The notes under the pieces were generated by a model, which saw only the letters and a list, made by a program, of their open reading frames with translations, had not been told where the DNA came from and ran no database searches. Both the position numbers and the translations under genes were made by a program. 64,000 nt of DNA from Alphaproteobacteria bacterium (lineage in GTDB: Bacteria > Pseudomonadota > Alphaproteobacteria > Micropepsales > Micropepsaceae): contig JAFAWQ010000022.1 of NCBI GenBank assembly GCA_019241645.1, forward strand, positions 159,201 through 223,200. The letters are read 5' to 3'. Position 1 is the stretch's first letter; each line of letters starts with the position of its first letter. Of this stretch, positions 1 to 7,683 are shown piece after piece.

Positions 1-1
1 C

Positions 2-526
2 GGAGAAGCGTTGGTGGTGGAAGGGCCGAACGGGTCCGGCAAGACCTCGTTGCTGCGCCTGGTTGCCGGATTGCTGCCCGCGGCAAGCGGTACGCTTTGG
101 GTTTCAGGCGGCGACATTGTCATCGAAGAGCGCGAAGAGCGCGGCAAGCTGATCGGCTGGCTCGGTCATCATGACGCCGTCAAGCCGCAGCTGACCGCGG
201 CAGAGTTGCTGCGGTTCTTCGCGCGCCTACAAGGCACAAGGGCACAAAGCGTCACGGCGGCGCTTGAACGCGTGGGCCTGTCGTGTGCTGCCGATCTGCC
301 TTGTCAGTATTTGTCGGCGGGCCAGAAAAAGCGGCTGGCGCTGGCGCGGCTGAAGCTCTGCGGCCGGCCCTTGTGGCTGCTGGATGAGCCGCTTGCCGCG
401 CTCGATGCGGATGGCAAATCACTTCTACTGACAATGATGCGTGAACATCTCGCCACTGGCGGTCTTGCGTTGGTCGCGACACACGATCCGATCGATCTCG
501 AAGCCGCGCGATTGCAGCTCGCATGA
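2..526 (+). CDS. ccmA: Heme exporter ATP-binding protein CcmA (5' end outside window)
   Basis: ATPase of the CcmABCD complex, which works on heme delivery to CcmE during cytochrome c maturation at the inner membrane. The frame is open to the left edge, so the true start and the first strand lie outside. Visible are the Walker A motif GPNGSGKTSLL at the very beginning, the ABC signature YLSAGQKKRLALARL near the middle, and Walker B LWLLDEPLAALD followed by the switch histidine in VATHDP. The size and the compact signature fit CcmA rather than a general ABC ATPase. The stop overlaps the ccmB start (ATGA), so the two are probably translationally coupled. Identity is supported by ccmB, ccmC and ccmD directly downstream. 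Confidence 0.95.
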   Translation, partial: GEALVVEGPNGSGKTSLLRLVAGLLPAASGTLWVSGGDIVIEEREERGKLIGWLGHHDAVKPQLTAAELLRFFARLQGTRAQSVTAALERVGLSCAADLPCQYLSAGQKKRLALARLKLCGRPLWLLDEPLAALDADGKSLLLTMMREHLATGGLALVATHDPIDLEAARLQLA

Positions 527-1188
527 GCGCATTTGCAGCCTTGCTGGCCCGCGATATCCGCCTTGCCGCGCGCGCGGGCGGCAGCGCCATGCTGGCGCTC
601 GGATTCTTTGCCGCCGTTGTTACCCTGCTCCCCCTTGGGATCGGCAGCGAAGCAAGATTGCTGGCCAGCATCGCGGCCGGCGTGCTGTGGATTGCAGCGG
701 TGCTTGCGAATCTTCTGACACTCGACCGGCTGTTCCAGGCGGATTACGAGGACGGAAGTCTCGATCTGTTTGCCCTCAGCCCACTCTCGCTGGAAGGTAT
801 TGCCGGTGCCAAAATCATGGCGCACTGGCTGACCACCGGCTTGCCGCTGACGATCCTTTCGCCACTGCTGGCGGTGCTGCTGCATCTGCCGGCAGCCGCA
901 TATCCCGCGTTGCTCGTTTCGCTTCTGACTGGTACCCCCGCTATCAGCGCGATTGGAGCCGTCGCCACGGCGCTCACCGTTACCGTCCGGCGCGGCGGGC
1001 TACTGCTGCCGTTGATCGTGCTGCCCTTGCTCACACCCGTCGTGATCTTTGGTGCCGGCACGGTGCTCGCCAGCATCGATGGACTGCAAAACGGCGGGAT
1101 CTGGTTTCTGGCGGCTTTCGCCGGTGTGACCCTGCCGCTGTCGCCGTTCGTTGCTGCCGCAGCATTGCGTCTCAACCTGTCGGAATAG
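523..1188 (+). CDS. ccmB: Heme exporter permease CcmB
   Basis: Inner-membrane subunit of the CcmABCD complex, 221 residues, the usual length. The protein is almost entirely hydrophobic with about six predicted membrane spans separated by short loops. The family hallmark LFQADYEDGSLDLFALSPLSL lies around residues 66-86; this is the cytoplasmic loop after the second span (only part is quoted in the literature sense, the position is what matters). The ATG overlaps the ccmA stop. It is followed after a 44-base gap by ccmC. Start choice is fixed by the ATGA overlap and by the short N-terminus before the first helix. Confidence 0.93.
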   Translation: MSAFAALLARDIRLAARAGGSAMLALGFFAAVVTLLPLGIGSEARLLASIAAGVLWIAAVLANLLTLDRLFQADYEDGSLDLFALSPLSLEGIAGAKIMAHWLTTGLPLTILSPLLAVLLHLPAAAYPALLVSLLTGTPAISAIGAVATALTVTVRRGGLLLPLIVLPLLTPVVIFGAGTVLASIDGLQNGGIWFLAAFAGVTLPLSPFVAAAALRLNLSE

Positions 1189-1232
1189 GGCAATGCTTGT
1201 TCACGTCCTGCACACAAACTAGACCGGGACCA

Positions 1233-1952
1233 ATGTTCGCCTACGCCAATCCCAAACGCTTCATGGAGGTCAGCGCACCGCTCTTGCCGTGGCTGGCTGG
1301 CGCGACCGCTGTTGCATTCGCGGCCGGCCTCTATCTCTCCGTTGCCGCGCCTCCGGATTACCAGCAGGGCGATACGGTCCGCATCATGTTTATCCATGTG
1401 CCCGCGGCCTGGGTGGCGATGATGGCCTACGGCTTCCTGGCGCTGGCTTCGCTGATCGGCCTCATCAATCGGCATCCGCTTGCCGATGTTGCGGCCAAGC
1501 AGGCCGCGCCGCTCGGCGCGTTGTTCACGGCGCTTGCGCTCATCACCGGCTCGTTATGGGGGCGGCCGATGTGGGGCACCTATTGGGAATGGGACGGGCG
1601 ACTCACGTCGTTCCTGCTGCTCTTCTTTCTCTATCTCGGTTACATCGCCTTGTGGAATGCGATCGAGAACGAGACCCGCGCTGCCAGAGCCGCCGCCATC
1701 CTTGCGCTTGTCGGCGTGGTGAATCTGCCGATCATCCAATTCTCGGTGCAATGGTGGACAACACTCCACCAGGGCGAGAGCATCCTGCGGCGGGGCGGGC
1801 CGCTGATCGCGGCGGTATATCTTTGGCCACTCTTCATCATGGCCGCGGGATACACGCTGCTGTTCTTCACCCTGCTGATGGTGCGCATGCGAACGGAAAT
1901 TTTGCAGCGCCGCGCCCGGACGCTCGCAATGGGTGGCCCGAATGCCGGCTGA
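1233..1952 (+). CDS. ccmC: Heme handling protein CcmC
   Basis: Presents heme to the chaperone CcmE in the periplasm during cytochrome c maturation (system I). The 239-residue protein has about six membrane spans and the tryptophan-rich motif WGTYWEWDGRLTS near residues 111-123, the heme-binding WxWD signature of this family, plus conserved histidines in periplasmic loops (IHVPAAW and WTTLHQG). The reading frame is open far upstream (to 441), but the ATG at 1233 gives the canonical N-terminus and the upstream stretch is a shadow of ccmB. It overlaps the start of ccmD by 11 bases. Confidence 0.94.
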   Translation: MFAYANPKRFMEVSAPLLPWLAGATAVAFAAGLYLSVAAPPDYQQGDTVRIMFIHVPAAWVAMMAYGFLALASLIGLINRHPLADVAAKQAAPLGALFTALALITGSLWGRPMWGTYWEWDGRLTSFLLLFFLYLGYIALWNAIENETRAARAAAILALVGVVNLPIIQFSVQWWTTLHQGESILRRGGPLIAAVYLWPLFIMAAGYTLLFFTLLMVRMRTEILQRRARTLAMGGPNAG

Positions 1953-2139
1953 ATACCTTTTCGCCGGGAAGTACGCGGCCTTCGTGCTGCCTGCCTATGG
2001 CGTCACGGCGTTGGGGCTGGGTGGCGCAATCATGCTCTCGTGGCACACCTATCGGCGCGCCGGCCGCAAGCTCGCGGAGGTGGAAAAGACGAACACACTG
2101 TCGCGAGCGCCGGATGCCTCCGGCGCGGCGGAGGACTAG
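1942..2139 (+). CDS. ccmD: Heme exporter protein CcmD
   Basis: Small single-span membrane protein (65 residues) that stabilises CcmABC and helps release holo-CcmE. It begins MPAEYLFAGKYAAFVLPAYG, the short amphipathic lead and hydrophobic segment typical of CcmD, followed by a basic cytoplasmic stretch (WHTYRRAGRKLAEVE). A GTG nine bases upstream (1933) is an alternative start. The gene overlaps ccmC at its start and the convergent MarR gene at its stop by four bases. The ccmG/dsbE gene that often follows is not present here. Confidence 0.85.
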   Translation: MPAEYLFAGKYAAFVLPAYGVTALGLGGAIMLSWHTYRRAGRKLAEVEKTNTLSRAPDASGAAED

Positions 2140-2657
2140 CGGCCCCGCTCTGCCGAGCGCCGCAGCTTGCGGCGGAAGGCGCCGCTGCCGTTCACCGGCT
2201 GCGCGTGCGCGGCGGCCGCGATGGCCGCAAGATATTTGAGAAAACGCGGCCGCTCAGTGGCCGGAAGGGCCTCTAGCAGCGCTTCTTCGGCGCGCTGGGC
2301 CGCAGCGCGCGCGGTGCGAAGAGCCCGGCGCCCCCCCGCCGTGATAGCGACGGCATTTGCACGCTGATCATTTTCCGTGCGTTCGCGCGTAAGAAGGCCG
2401 CGTTCAAGCATGCGGCGCACCATTTCCGCCAGGGTCGACCGGTCAATACCGGTCATTTCTACGAGCGCCGTTTGGCTCGCACCCTCATTCGGTTCCAGAG
2501 CCGCAAGCACAGTCAATTGCGATCGCGTCAGATCGCAATTGGCGGCTTCGCGGGCGTAAAGATCGGCGTAAAGCTGTTCACAACGGCGCATGAGATGCGA
2601 AGGCGCTTCGGCAAGCTCGAAGCCGCCGTTCGCCTGACGCTGTGTCTTCGATGGCAT
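2136..2657 (-). CDS. MarR-family transcriptional regulator
   Basis: Winged-helix DNA-binding regulator of 173 residues. The recognition region reads QTALVEMTGIDRSTLAEMVR, followed by a wing with the MarR signature ERTENDQRANAVAITAGGR. The N-terminal helix SHLMRRCEQLYADLY and the C-terminal helices would form the dimer interface. MarR proteins usually repress a neighbouring gene in response to small phenolic or oxidant ligands; here no obvious target adjoins it, since the gene converges on ccmD and is upstream of nothing in its own orientation. An upstream ATG (2672) would add five residues; MPSKTQRQ was preferred. A basic C-terminal tail (FRRKLRRSAERGR) is unusual. Confidence 0.85.
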   Translation of the reverse strand: MPSKTQRQANGGFELAEAPSHLMRRCEQLYADLYAREAANCDLTRSQLTVLAALEPNEGASQTALVEMTGIDRSTLAEMVRRMLERGLLTRERTENDQRANAVAITAGGRRALRTARAAAQRAEEALLEALPATERPRFLKYLAAIAAAAHAQPVNGSGAFRRKLRRSAERGR

Positions 2658-2739
2658 GAAGCACCCCTGCAATTTGTTTTCGCCCGGCTCGTCTGATGCG
2701 GCGGTTCGCTAAATGCACGCGCGGAAACTATCCCCTTGC

Positions 2740-2769
2740 CCGCCGGTGCCTTGGCTTCAGCACCGGCGG
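2740..2769. other. Perfect 10-bp stem-loop, possible transcript end
   Basis: CCGCCGGTGC and GCACCGGCGG form a perfect ten-base stem around a ten-base loop. It lies in the 228-base gap between the MarR gene and the end of the dapF-mtaB-ftsY-yciB operon, about 115 bases beyond the yciB stop. No T-run follows on either strand, so it is not a textbook intrinsic terminator; it may protect or end the operon transcript. A T-rich patch (2820-2827) lies between it and yciB. The remainder of the gap holds nothing recognisable beyond room for the MarR promoter. Confidence 0.5.
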
Positions 2770-2885
2770 AATGAGATTAGACGAAACTTTTGCGCCGGGA
2801 CAACAGTTTTGGAGTCAAATTTTTTTCCGCCATTTCGCCGCACCCGCGAACGCAATCTTGTTTCGCCGGGTTTACCTGCGGTGCT

Positions 2886-3464
2886 TCAAGCTTCGGGTTT
2901 GCCGCTGTTTTCGTGCCGCAGCACAAGCGGTGTTTGCGCGAGCGCGAAAAGCATGATCAGCGGAATGATCCCGAAAACCTTGAACTTCACCCAGGTGGCC
3001 GTCGGTTGGCTGCGCCACACAATTTCGTTCACCGCGGCCAGCGTGAGAAAGAAAAAGCCCCAGCGCCAGGTGAGTTTGCGCCAGCCTTCTTCGCTGAGCT
3101 CGAAAGCCGCCGCGAACACATATTTGACGAAGAGGCGGCCAAACGCCAGCCCACCAAGCAGCGTCAATCCGAAAAAGGCGTAGAGCACCGTCGGCTTCAT
3201 TTTGATGAAGGTGTCGTTCTTCAAGTAGAGCGTGAGCCCGCCAAAAATCAGCACGAGCACGGCCGTTACGACCGGCATTGGGGAAACCCGCCGCTCGATG
3301 CTGTAGCCGATGGCGAGCGCAACCAGAACCGCGATCATGAACGTTGCCGTGGCGGCGAAAATGCCAGCCCATTGAAATGTCCCAAAAAAGATCAACAGTG
3401 GCCCGAGATCGAGGGCCAAGCGCTGCAGCGGCTTGATCTTTCGGATGGGGGGTTCGGAATTCAT
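2886..3464 (-). CDS. yciB: Inner membrane septation protein A homologue (YciB/IspZ)
   Basis: Multispanning inner-membrane protein (192 residues) of the YciB/IspA family, linked in enterobacteria to cell envelope and septum synthesis. It carries the family N-terminus LDLGPLLIFFGTFQWAGIF and the motif KPTVLYAFFGLTLLGG, with the central conserved stretch EEGWRKLTWRWGFFFLTLAA and NEIVWR before the last spans. About five membrane helices are visible. The ATG overlaps the ftsY stop by four bases, making it the last gene of the dapF-mtaB-ftsY-yciB operon, a common alphaproteobacterial arrangement. An earlier frame extension to 3563 is a shadow of ftsY. Confidence 0.92.
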   Translation of the reverse strand: MNSEPPIRKIKPLQRLALDLGPLLIFFGTFQWAGIFAATATFMIAVLVALAIGYSIERRVSPMPVVTAVLVLIFGGLTLYLKNDTFIKMKPTVLYAFFGLTLLGGLAFGRLFVKYVFAAAFELSEEGWRKLTWRWGFFFLTLAAVNEIVWRSQPTATWVKFKVFGIIPLIMLFALAQTPLVLRHENSGKPEA

Positions 3465-4405
3465 TTCGCACCTGTGAGAGCGGCCGCGAATTTGGCGGCG
3501 TCGAAAACCTGGAGATCGTCGGCCTGTTCGCCGACGCCGATGAAATGAACGGGCACGCGGCATTTGTCGGCGATGGCCACGAGAATGCCGCCTTTGGCCG
3601 TGCCATCCAGTTTTGTCATGATCAGCCCCGTGAGAGGCACGATCGCCTTGAAGGCCTCCACCTGGGAGGTGGCGTTCTGTCCGGTCGTGGCATCGAGCAC
3701 CAGAAGAACAGCGTGCGGCGCGCCTGCGTCCAGTTTTCGCAGCACTCGCACGATCTTCTCCAATTCAGCCATCAAGCCTGCCTTGTTCTGCAGGCGGCCG
3801 GCGGTGTCTATGAGCAGGACGTCGGCTTTTTCCGCGCGAGCGCGTTCAAAAGCCTCGAAGGCGAGGCCGGCGGCATCAGCGCCCGCCTCTCGCGCGATAA
3901 CCTCGGCGCCGGTGCGTTCGCCCCAGATCTGCAACTGCTCGATGGCCGCGGCGCGAAATGTGTCACCGGCGGCAAGCACGGTTTTCAGCCCTTCGCGCGC
4001 GAAGCGCAGCGACAGCTTGCCGATGGTGGTTGTCTTTCCCGTGCCATTTACGCCGGCGACCAGGATGACGTAGGGCTTTTTGCTGCGATCAACGGTGAAT
4101 GGACTCTCCGCCGGCCGCAAGACGCTCAGAAGTTCGTCTGCCAGCACCCGGCGCAACTCCGCTTCGGAGATTAGCCAGTCGAACCGCTCACGCCCGATGT
4201 TCTGCGAAATTCGCGCTGCCAGTGCCGCACCCAGATCGGCGCGCACCAGCGCCTCCTCGAGTTCTTCTATGGTTTGCGCATCGAGCTTCTTGCGCGTGAA
4301 CACGCCGGCCAGGTTGTCGCTCAAGCCTCCGCTCGAGCGCGACATGCCTTCCTTCAACCGCTCCCATACCGTGGGCGGCGGAGGCGCTTCGCCGAATGTC
4401 CTCAT
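3461..4405 (-). CDS. ftsY: Signal recognition particle receptor FtsY
   Basis: SRP receptor GTPase (314 residues) that docks ribosome-nascent chain complexes at the inner membrane. An N domain (residues about 20-95, helical) is followed by the G domain with GVNGTGKTTTIGKL (G1), the insertion-box region DTFRAAAIEQL, DTAGRLQNKAGLMAEL (G3) and TKLDGTAKGG (G4), ending in the closing motif IGVGEQADDLQVFDA. The acidic A domain found in E. coli FtsY is absent, as usual in alphaproteobacteria. Start ATG at 4405 overlaps the mtaB stop; a longer frame to 4507 lies inside mtaB. Confidence 0.97.
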   Translation of the reverse strand: MRTFGEAPPPPTVWERLKEGMSRSSGGLSDNLAGVFTRKKLDAQTIEELEEALVRADLGAALAARISQNIGRERFDWLISEAELRRVLADELLSVLRPAESPFTVDRSKKPYVILVAGVNGTGKTTTIGKLSLRFAREGLKTVLAAGDTFRAAAIEQLQIWGERTGAEVIAREAGADAAGLAFEAFERARAEKADVLLIDTAGRLQNKAGLMAELEKIVRVLRKLDAGAPHAVLLVLDATTGQNATSQVEAFKAIVPLTGLIMTKLDGTAKGGILVAIADKCRVPVHFIGVGEQADDLQVFDAAKFAAALTGAK

Positions 4406-5655
4406 TGCAGCTCTGCGATCAAATGCGTGGCGCGCGCGCCGACAATCCGCGCGCGCTGGAATGATCCCGGCTGTGCCTCGCCGGTGAATTGCACCGGGGC
4501 AAAACACGCGGTGCGGCCGAACCCGGATTTCTCGACGACAATCTGCTGTGTGCTTCCAACCAGCTTGGAAAGCCGCATAGCCAGCGCATGCGCCCCTTTT
4601 GCGCGCAGCCGTGCTGCACGCGCCTTCGCCACAGCGCGTGGCAATTGTGGCATGCGCGCTGCCGGCGTTCCCTTTCGCGGACTGAAGGGGAAGACGTGCA
4701 GGTAGGAAATGCCGGCATCGTCCACCAGCCGGAGCGTATTTTCAAACATCGCCTCGGTTTCCGTGGGGAAACCGGCGATCAGGTCTGCGCCAAAGGCCGC
4801 TTCCGGCCTTAGGCGCCGCACCGCGTCGCAGAACGCAATGGTGTCCTTGCGGCCATGACGCCGCTTCATCCGCTTGAGGATCATGTCGTCGCCGGACTGT
4901 GCCGACAGATGAAAATGTGGCGCGAGCCGTTCTTCATCGGCGATCGCGCGCATCAGCGCGTCATCCGCCTCGATGGAATCGATGGAGGACAGCCGCAGAC
5001 GCTTCAGTCCCGGAACAAGCTTCAGCAGTTTGGCGCAGAGTTGCCCGAGGGTAGGTTGTCCCGGCAGGTCGCTTCCGTAGCTGGTGAGGTCGACCCCGGT
5101 GAGCACGATTTCGCCGAACCAATTCTGCACCAGACGGCGCGCTTCCTCGACCACGGCGCCCATCGGCACGCTGCGCGAATTTCCCCGCCCATAGGGAATG
5201 ATGCAGAAGGTGCAGCGGTGGTCGCAGCCGTTCTGCACCTGCAGGAACGCGCGCGCGCGTCCCTGGAAGGAGTCTACAAATTGCGGCGCGATCTCGCGCA
5301 CGCCGAAGATGTCATTCACCTGCACCCGTTCGGCATGTCCGGCGCCAAACGCAGAATAGCTTTCGCTGCGCAGCTTTTCGCCGTTGCCGAGAACGAGATC
5401 GACTTCCGGCATATCCGCGTAGGTTTGTGGTTCGGTTTGCGCCGCGCAGCCGGTGACGATGATTTTCGCCGCTGTATTGCCGCGCCGCGCCTTGCGAATT
5501 GCCTGGCGCGATTGGCGCACCGATTCAGCGGTCACGGCGCAGGTGTTGAAGATAATCGCATTGTCCAGCCCGGCAGCCGCCGCGCGCGCGCGGATAGCCT
5601 CGGACTCGTACGCGTTAAGCCGGCAGCCGAAGGTAATGATTTCCGGTGCATTCAC
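4402..5655 (-). CDS. mtaB: tRNA threonylcarbamoyladenosine methylthiotransferase MtaB
   Basis: Radical SAM methylthiotransferase that converts t6A to ms2t6A at position 37 of ANN-reading tRNAs. The 417-residue protein shows the N-terminal UPF0004 domain with its three cluster cysteines (FGCRLNAYES, NTCAVTAES, VTGCAAQ) and the radical SAM motif CDHRCTFC at about residue 146, followed by IIPYGRGNSRS. A short TRAM-like C-terminus (FGRTACFAPV) is present. Start is GTG at 5655, overlapping the dapF stop (GTGA); the frame extension to 5739 falls in dapF. Coupled to ftsY downstream. Confidence 0.94.
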   Translation of the reverse strand: MNAPEIITFGCRLNAYESEAIRARAAAAGLDNAIIFNTCAVTAESVRQSRQAIRKARRGNTAAKIIVTGCAAQTEPQTYADMPEVDLVLGNGEKLRSESYSAFGAGHAERVQVNDIFGVREIAPQFVDSFQGRARAFLQVQNGCDHRCTFCIIPYGRGNSRSVPMGAVVEEARRLVQNWFGEIVLTGVDLTSYGSDLPGQPTLGQLCAKLLKLVPGLKRLRLSSIDSIEADDALMRAIADEERLAPHFHLSAQSGDDMILKRMKRRHGRKDTIAFCDAVRRLRPEAAFGADLIAGFPTETEAMFENTLRLVDDAGISYLHVFPFSPRKGTPAARMPQLPRAVAKARAARLRAKGAHALAMRLSKLVGSTQQIVVEKSGFGRTACFAPVQFTGEAQPGSFQRARIVGARATHLIAELQ

Positions 5656-6491
5656 GCTGGCGCTCCCAGATCGATTTCGCCACGGTAGCTGAGCGCGCTC
5701 GGGCCGGTCATGAAAATGGGGGAGCCTTCTCCCTCCCATTCGATCCGCAACGTGCCGCCGTCTAGTCCAACATCGACCCGGTTACGACAGAGGCCGCGAC
5801 GATATGCGGCGGCAACAGAGGCACAGGCGCCGGTGCCGCAGGCCAGCGTCATGCCGGCGCCGCGCTCCCAGACCCGCATGCGCATTCGGTCCGGCGAAAG
5901 CACCTGGACGAACTCCAAATTCGTCCGCTGCGGAAAGAGCGGATGTGTTTCGATGGTGGGACCGACGGATTGCACAGGCGCGGTTGCCGCATCTTCGACA
6001 AACAGAACACAGTGCGGATTGCCTACGTTCACCGCCGCCGCCTGCTTCAAAGCTGGAAGTTCTGTGCCAGGAACGCGGAGCGAGAATGAGATGGTGTCGC
6101 GCTCCTCGCGCAAGGGAATGTCACGCCAGCTGAATTTCGGGATACCCATGTCGATGCGAACCTGCCCGTCGACACTCGCGCAGTTCAAAGTGCCGCCGGC
6201 ACTGTCCAAAGCGACGGCGCGGGCGCCGTTTTCGTCCATCAGCAGTCGGGCCACACAGCGCGCTGCGTTGCCGCAGCTTTCCACCTCGCCGCCGTCCGCG
6301 TTGAAGATGCGCATGGATGCATCGGCGCCGTTTGTGCTCCTCTCCATCACGATCACCTGATCGCAGCCGATGCCGTGGCGGCGGTCGGCCAGCGCGCGGG
6401 CCTGCGCGCGGTCGAGCGCAACCGGCGATTTCCGGGCATCGAATACGACGAAATCATTGCCCAGACCGTGCATTTTCAGGAAAGGCGTCAT
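5652..6491 (-). CDS. dapF: Diaminopimelate epimerase DapF
   Basis: Cofactor-independent epimerase converting LL- to meso-diaminopimelate for lysine and peptidoglycan synthesis. The 279-residue sequence opens with KMHGLGNDFVVFDAR, carries the first catalytic cysteine in ESCGNAARC and the second in LACGTGACASVAAAY, and has the proton-relay and substrate region VGNPHCVLF between them. Length and motif spacing are standard. It is the first gene of the leftward operon with mtaB, ftsY and yciB; the promoter should lie in the 124-base gap shared with the divergent Ku gene. Confidence 0.96.
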   Translation of the reverse strand: MTPFLKMHGLGNDFVVFDARKSPVALDRAQARALADRRHGIGCDQVIVMERSTNGADASMRIFNADGGEVESCGNAARCVARLLMDENGARAVALDSAGGTLNCASVDGQVRIDMGIPKFSWRDIPLREERDTISFSLRVPGTELPALKQAAAVNVGNPHCVLFVEDAATAPVQSVGPTIETHPLFPQRTNLEFVQVLSPDRMRMRVWERGAGMTLACGTGACASVAAAYRRGLCRNRVDVGLDGGTLRIEWEGEGSPIFMTGPSALSYRGEIDLGAPA

Positions 6492-6591
6492 CGACCGTGC
6501 ATATAGGGGGTTGGCCTCCCGTGAGCCAGCCCTGGAAGCGGCCTTGGTCTGGCACGATTTGGCTTCGCCGAATGGATTGGTATGGTCTGCT

Positions 6592-6615
6592 CAATTCCGG
6601 GGACAGGACACATTT
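6592..6615 (+). repeat. Possible solo REP/RAYT-type end sequence upstream of ku
   Basis: The bases aattccggggacaggacaca immediately before the ku start codon resemble the CCGGGGACA-type sequence that, from general recollection, flanks REP-associated tyrosine transposase genes in many proteobacteria. No transposase gene is nearby and no second copy was found in the window. The match is from memory, not a search. Confidence 0.3.
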
Positions 6616-7545
6616 ATGGCGAAGGCGAAGAAGAAATCGACCCACAGCAGGAAGCCAGCCGCAAAGGCCTCGAACGAAAACGATCCCGCGCCGCGCAAAC
6701 GGCCGACGCGGCCGGTGTGGCAGGGGAACCTGCGGCTCTCGCTGGTCAGCTGTCCGGTGGCGCTGTTCAACGCCACGTCGCGCTCGAGCGATGTGTCGTT
6801 CAACCTGCTGAACCCGGAGACCAACAACCGCATCCGCATGGTGCCGACCGATCCGGATACCGGCCCGGTGGAGCGATCTTCGCTGGTGAAGGGCTACGAG
6901 ATTTCGAAGAACCACTATGTGATCGTGACCAATGAGGAACTGGACGAGGTAAAACTCGAAACCACGCACACGCTCGAGATCGAGCGCTTCGTGGACGCCA
7001 GCACCATCGACCGGCTCTACTGGAATGATCCCTATTTCCTGGTGCCGCAGGGCAACGATGGACTGGACGCTTATGCCGTCATCCGGGAAGCGATGGTGCA
7101 GGAAGACCGCATCGCGCTCGGCCGCGTGGTGATGCACACCCGCGAGCGGCTGATGGCGATCGAGCCGCGCGGCAAGGGTTTGCTGGCTTATTCGCTGCGC
7201 ATGGCAAATGAGGTGGTGAACCCGGCGGAGATGTTCGACGATATTCCCAACGCGAAAGTCGACCCGCGCATGATCGACATCGCGCAGAAGATCATCGAGC
7301 AGCAGGAAGGCCCGTTCGAGCCGAAGACCTTCAAGGACCGTTACGAGGAGGCTTTGCGTGAACTGATCCGCCGCAAGGAGAAAGGCGAGGCGCCGGTGGC
7401 AGCCGAACCCGCTCCGCCGCCCAGCAATGTCGTCAGCCTGATGGATGCGCTGCAGAAGAGCCTGCAGCGGAAAGGGGCGTCGTCGGCTGCGGTAAAACCA
7501 TCCGCGAAAGCGCACACTCCAGCCAAGCGCAAACGCGCGCGCTGA
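6616..7545 (+). CDS. ku: Non-homologous end joining protein Ku
   Basis: DNA-end-binding homodimer that works with LigD in bacterial double-strand break repair. The 309-residue protein starts at ATG 6616 and after a basic lead shows the Ku core: WQGNLRLSLVSCPVALFNAT, the beta-barrel stretch NRIRMVPTDPDTG, VKGYEISKNHYVIVTNEEL, DRLYWNDPYFLVP and the helical arm ALGRVVMHTRERLMAIEPRG. A Lys/Arg/Ala-rich C-terminal tail (KAHTPAKRKRAR) could contact DNA, as in longer alphaproteobacterial Ku proteins. The frame is open to 6370 but that part is antisense to dapF. No ligD is visible in the window; it may be elsewhere. Confidence 0.95.
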   Translation: MAKAKKKSTHSRKPAAKASNENDPAPRKRPTRPVWQGNLRLSLVSCPVALFNATSRSSDVSFNLLNPETNNRIRMVPTDPDTGPVERSSLVKGYEISKNHYVIVTNEELDEVKLETTHTLEIERFVDASTIDRLYWNDPYFLVPQGNDGLDAYAVIREAMVQEDRIALGRVVMHTRERLMAIEPRGKGLLAYSLRMANEVVNPAEMFDDIPNAKVDPRMIDIAQKIIEQQEGPFEPKTFKDRYEEALRELIRRKEKGEAPVAAEPAPPPSNVVSLMDALQKSLQRKGASSAAVKPSAKAHTPAKRKRAR

Positions 7546-7582
7546 GCATCGGTCCTTCGCCTGCGCTGCAGCTCTGCATCGT

Positions 7583-7683
7583 CCGCGCTGAGCCACGCTT
7601 GGCGCCCAAGCCGGCGAGCTCCGCGTCGTAGAATGTCTTGGCCCGTTCGAGCCGCTCTATCCCACCGGAGCGTAGCCGATCAT
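7583..7683 (-). pseudogene. Decayed glyoxalase/bleomycin-resistance (VOC) family fragment
   Basis: Reading leftwards from an ATG at 7683, the peptide MIGYAPVG is followed by an in-frame TAG; one frame over it continues ERLERAKTFYDAELAGLGAKR. Together these match the beginning of VOC-fold small proteins (typically MIGYVTVGTNDLERAxxFYDALLAELGAKR), so the start survives with a frameshift. After that the similarity ends and the ku 3' end is reached, so the rest of the gene is lost. The ATG overlaps the stop of the sulfotransferase gene (ATGA), indicating former translational coupling. Identification is from motif memory. Confidence 0.6.

Noticed and set aside
5710..6360. Long open frames antisense to dapF and in many other genes
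   Set aside because: Shadow frames produced by high GC; no family motifs, and they overlap well-supported genes over their full length.
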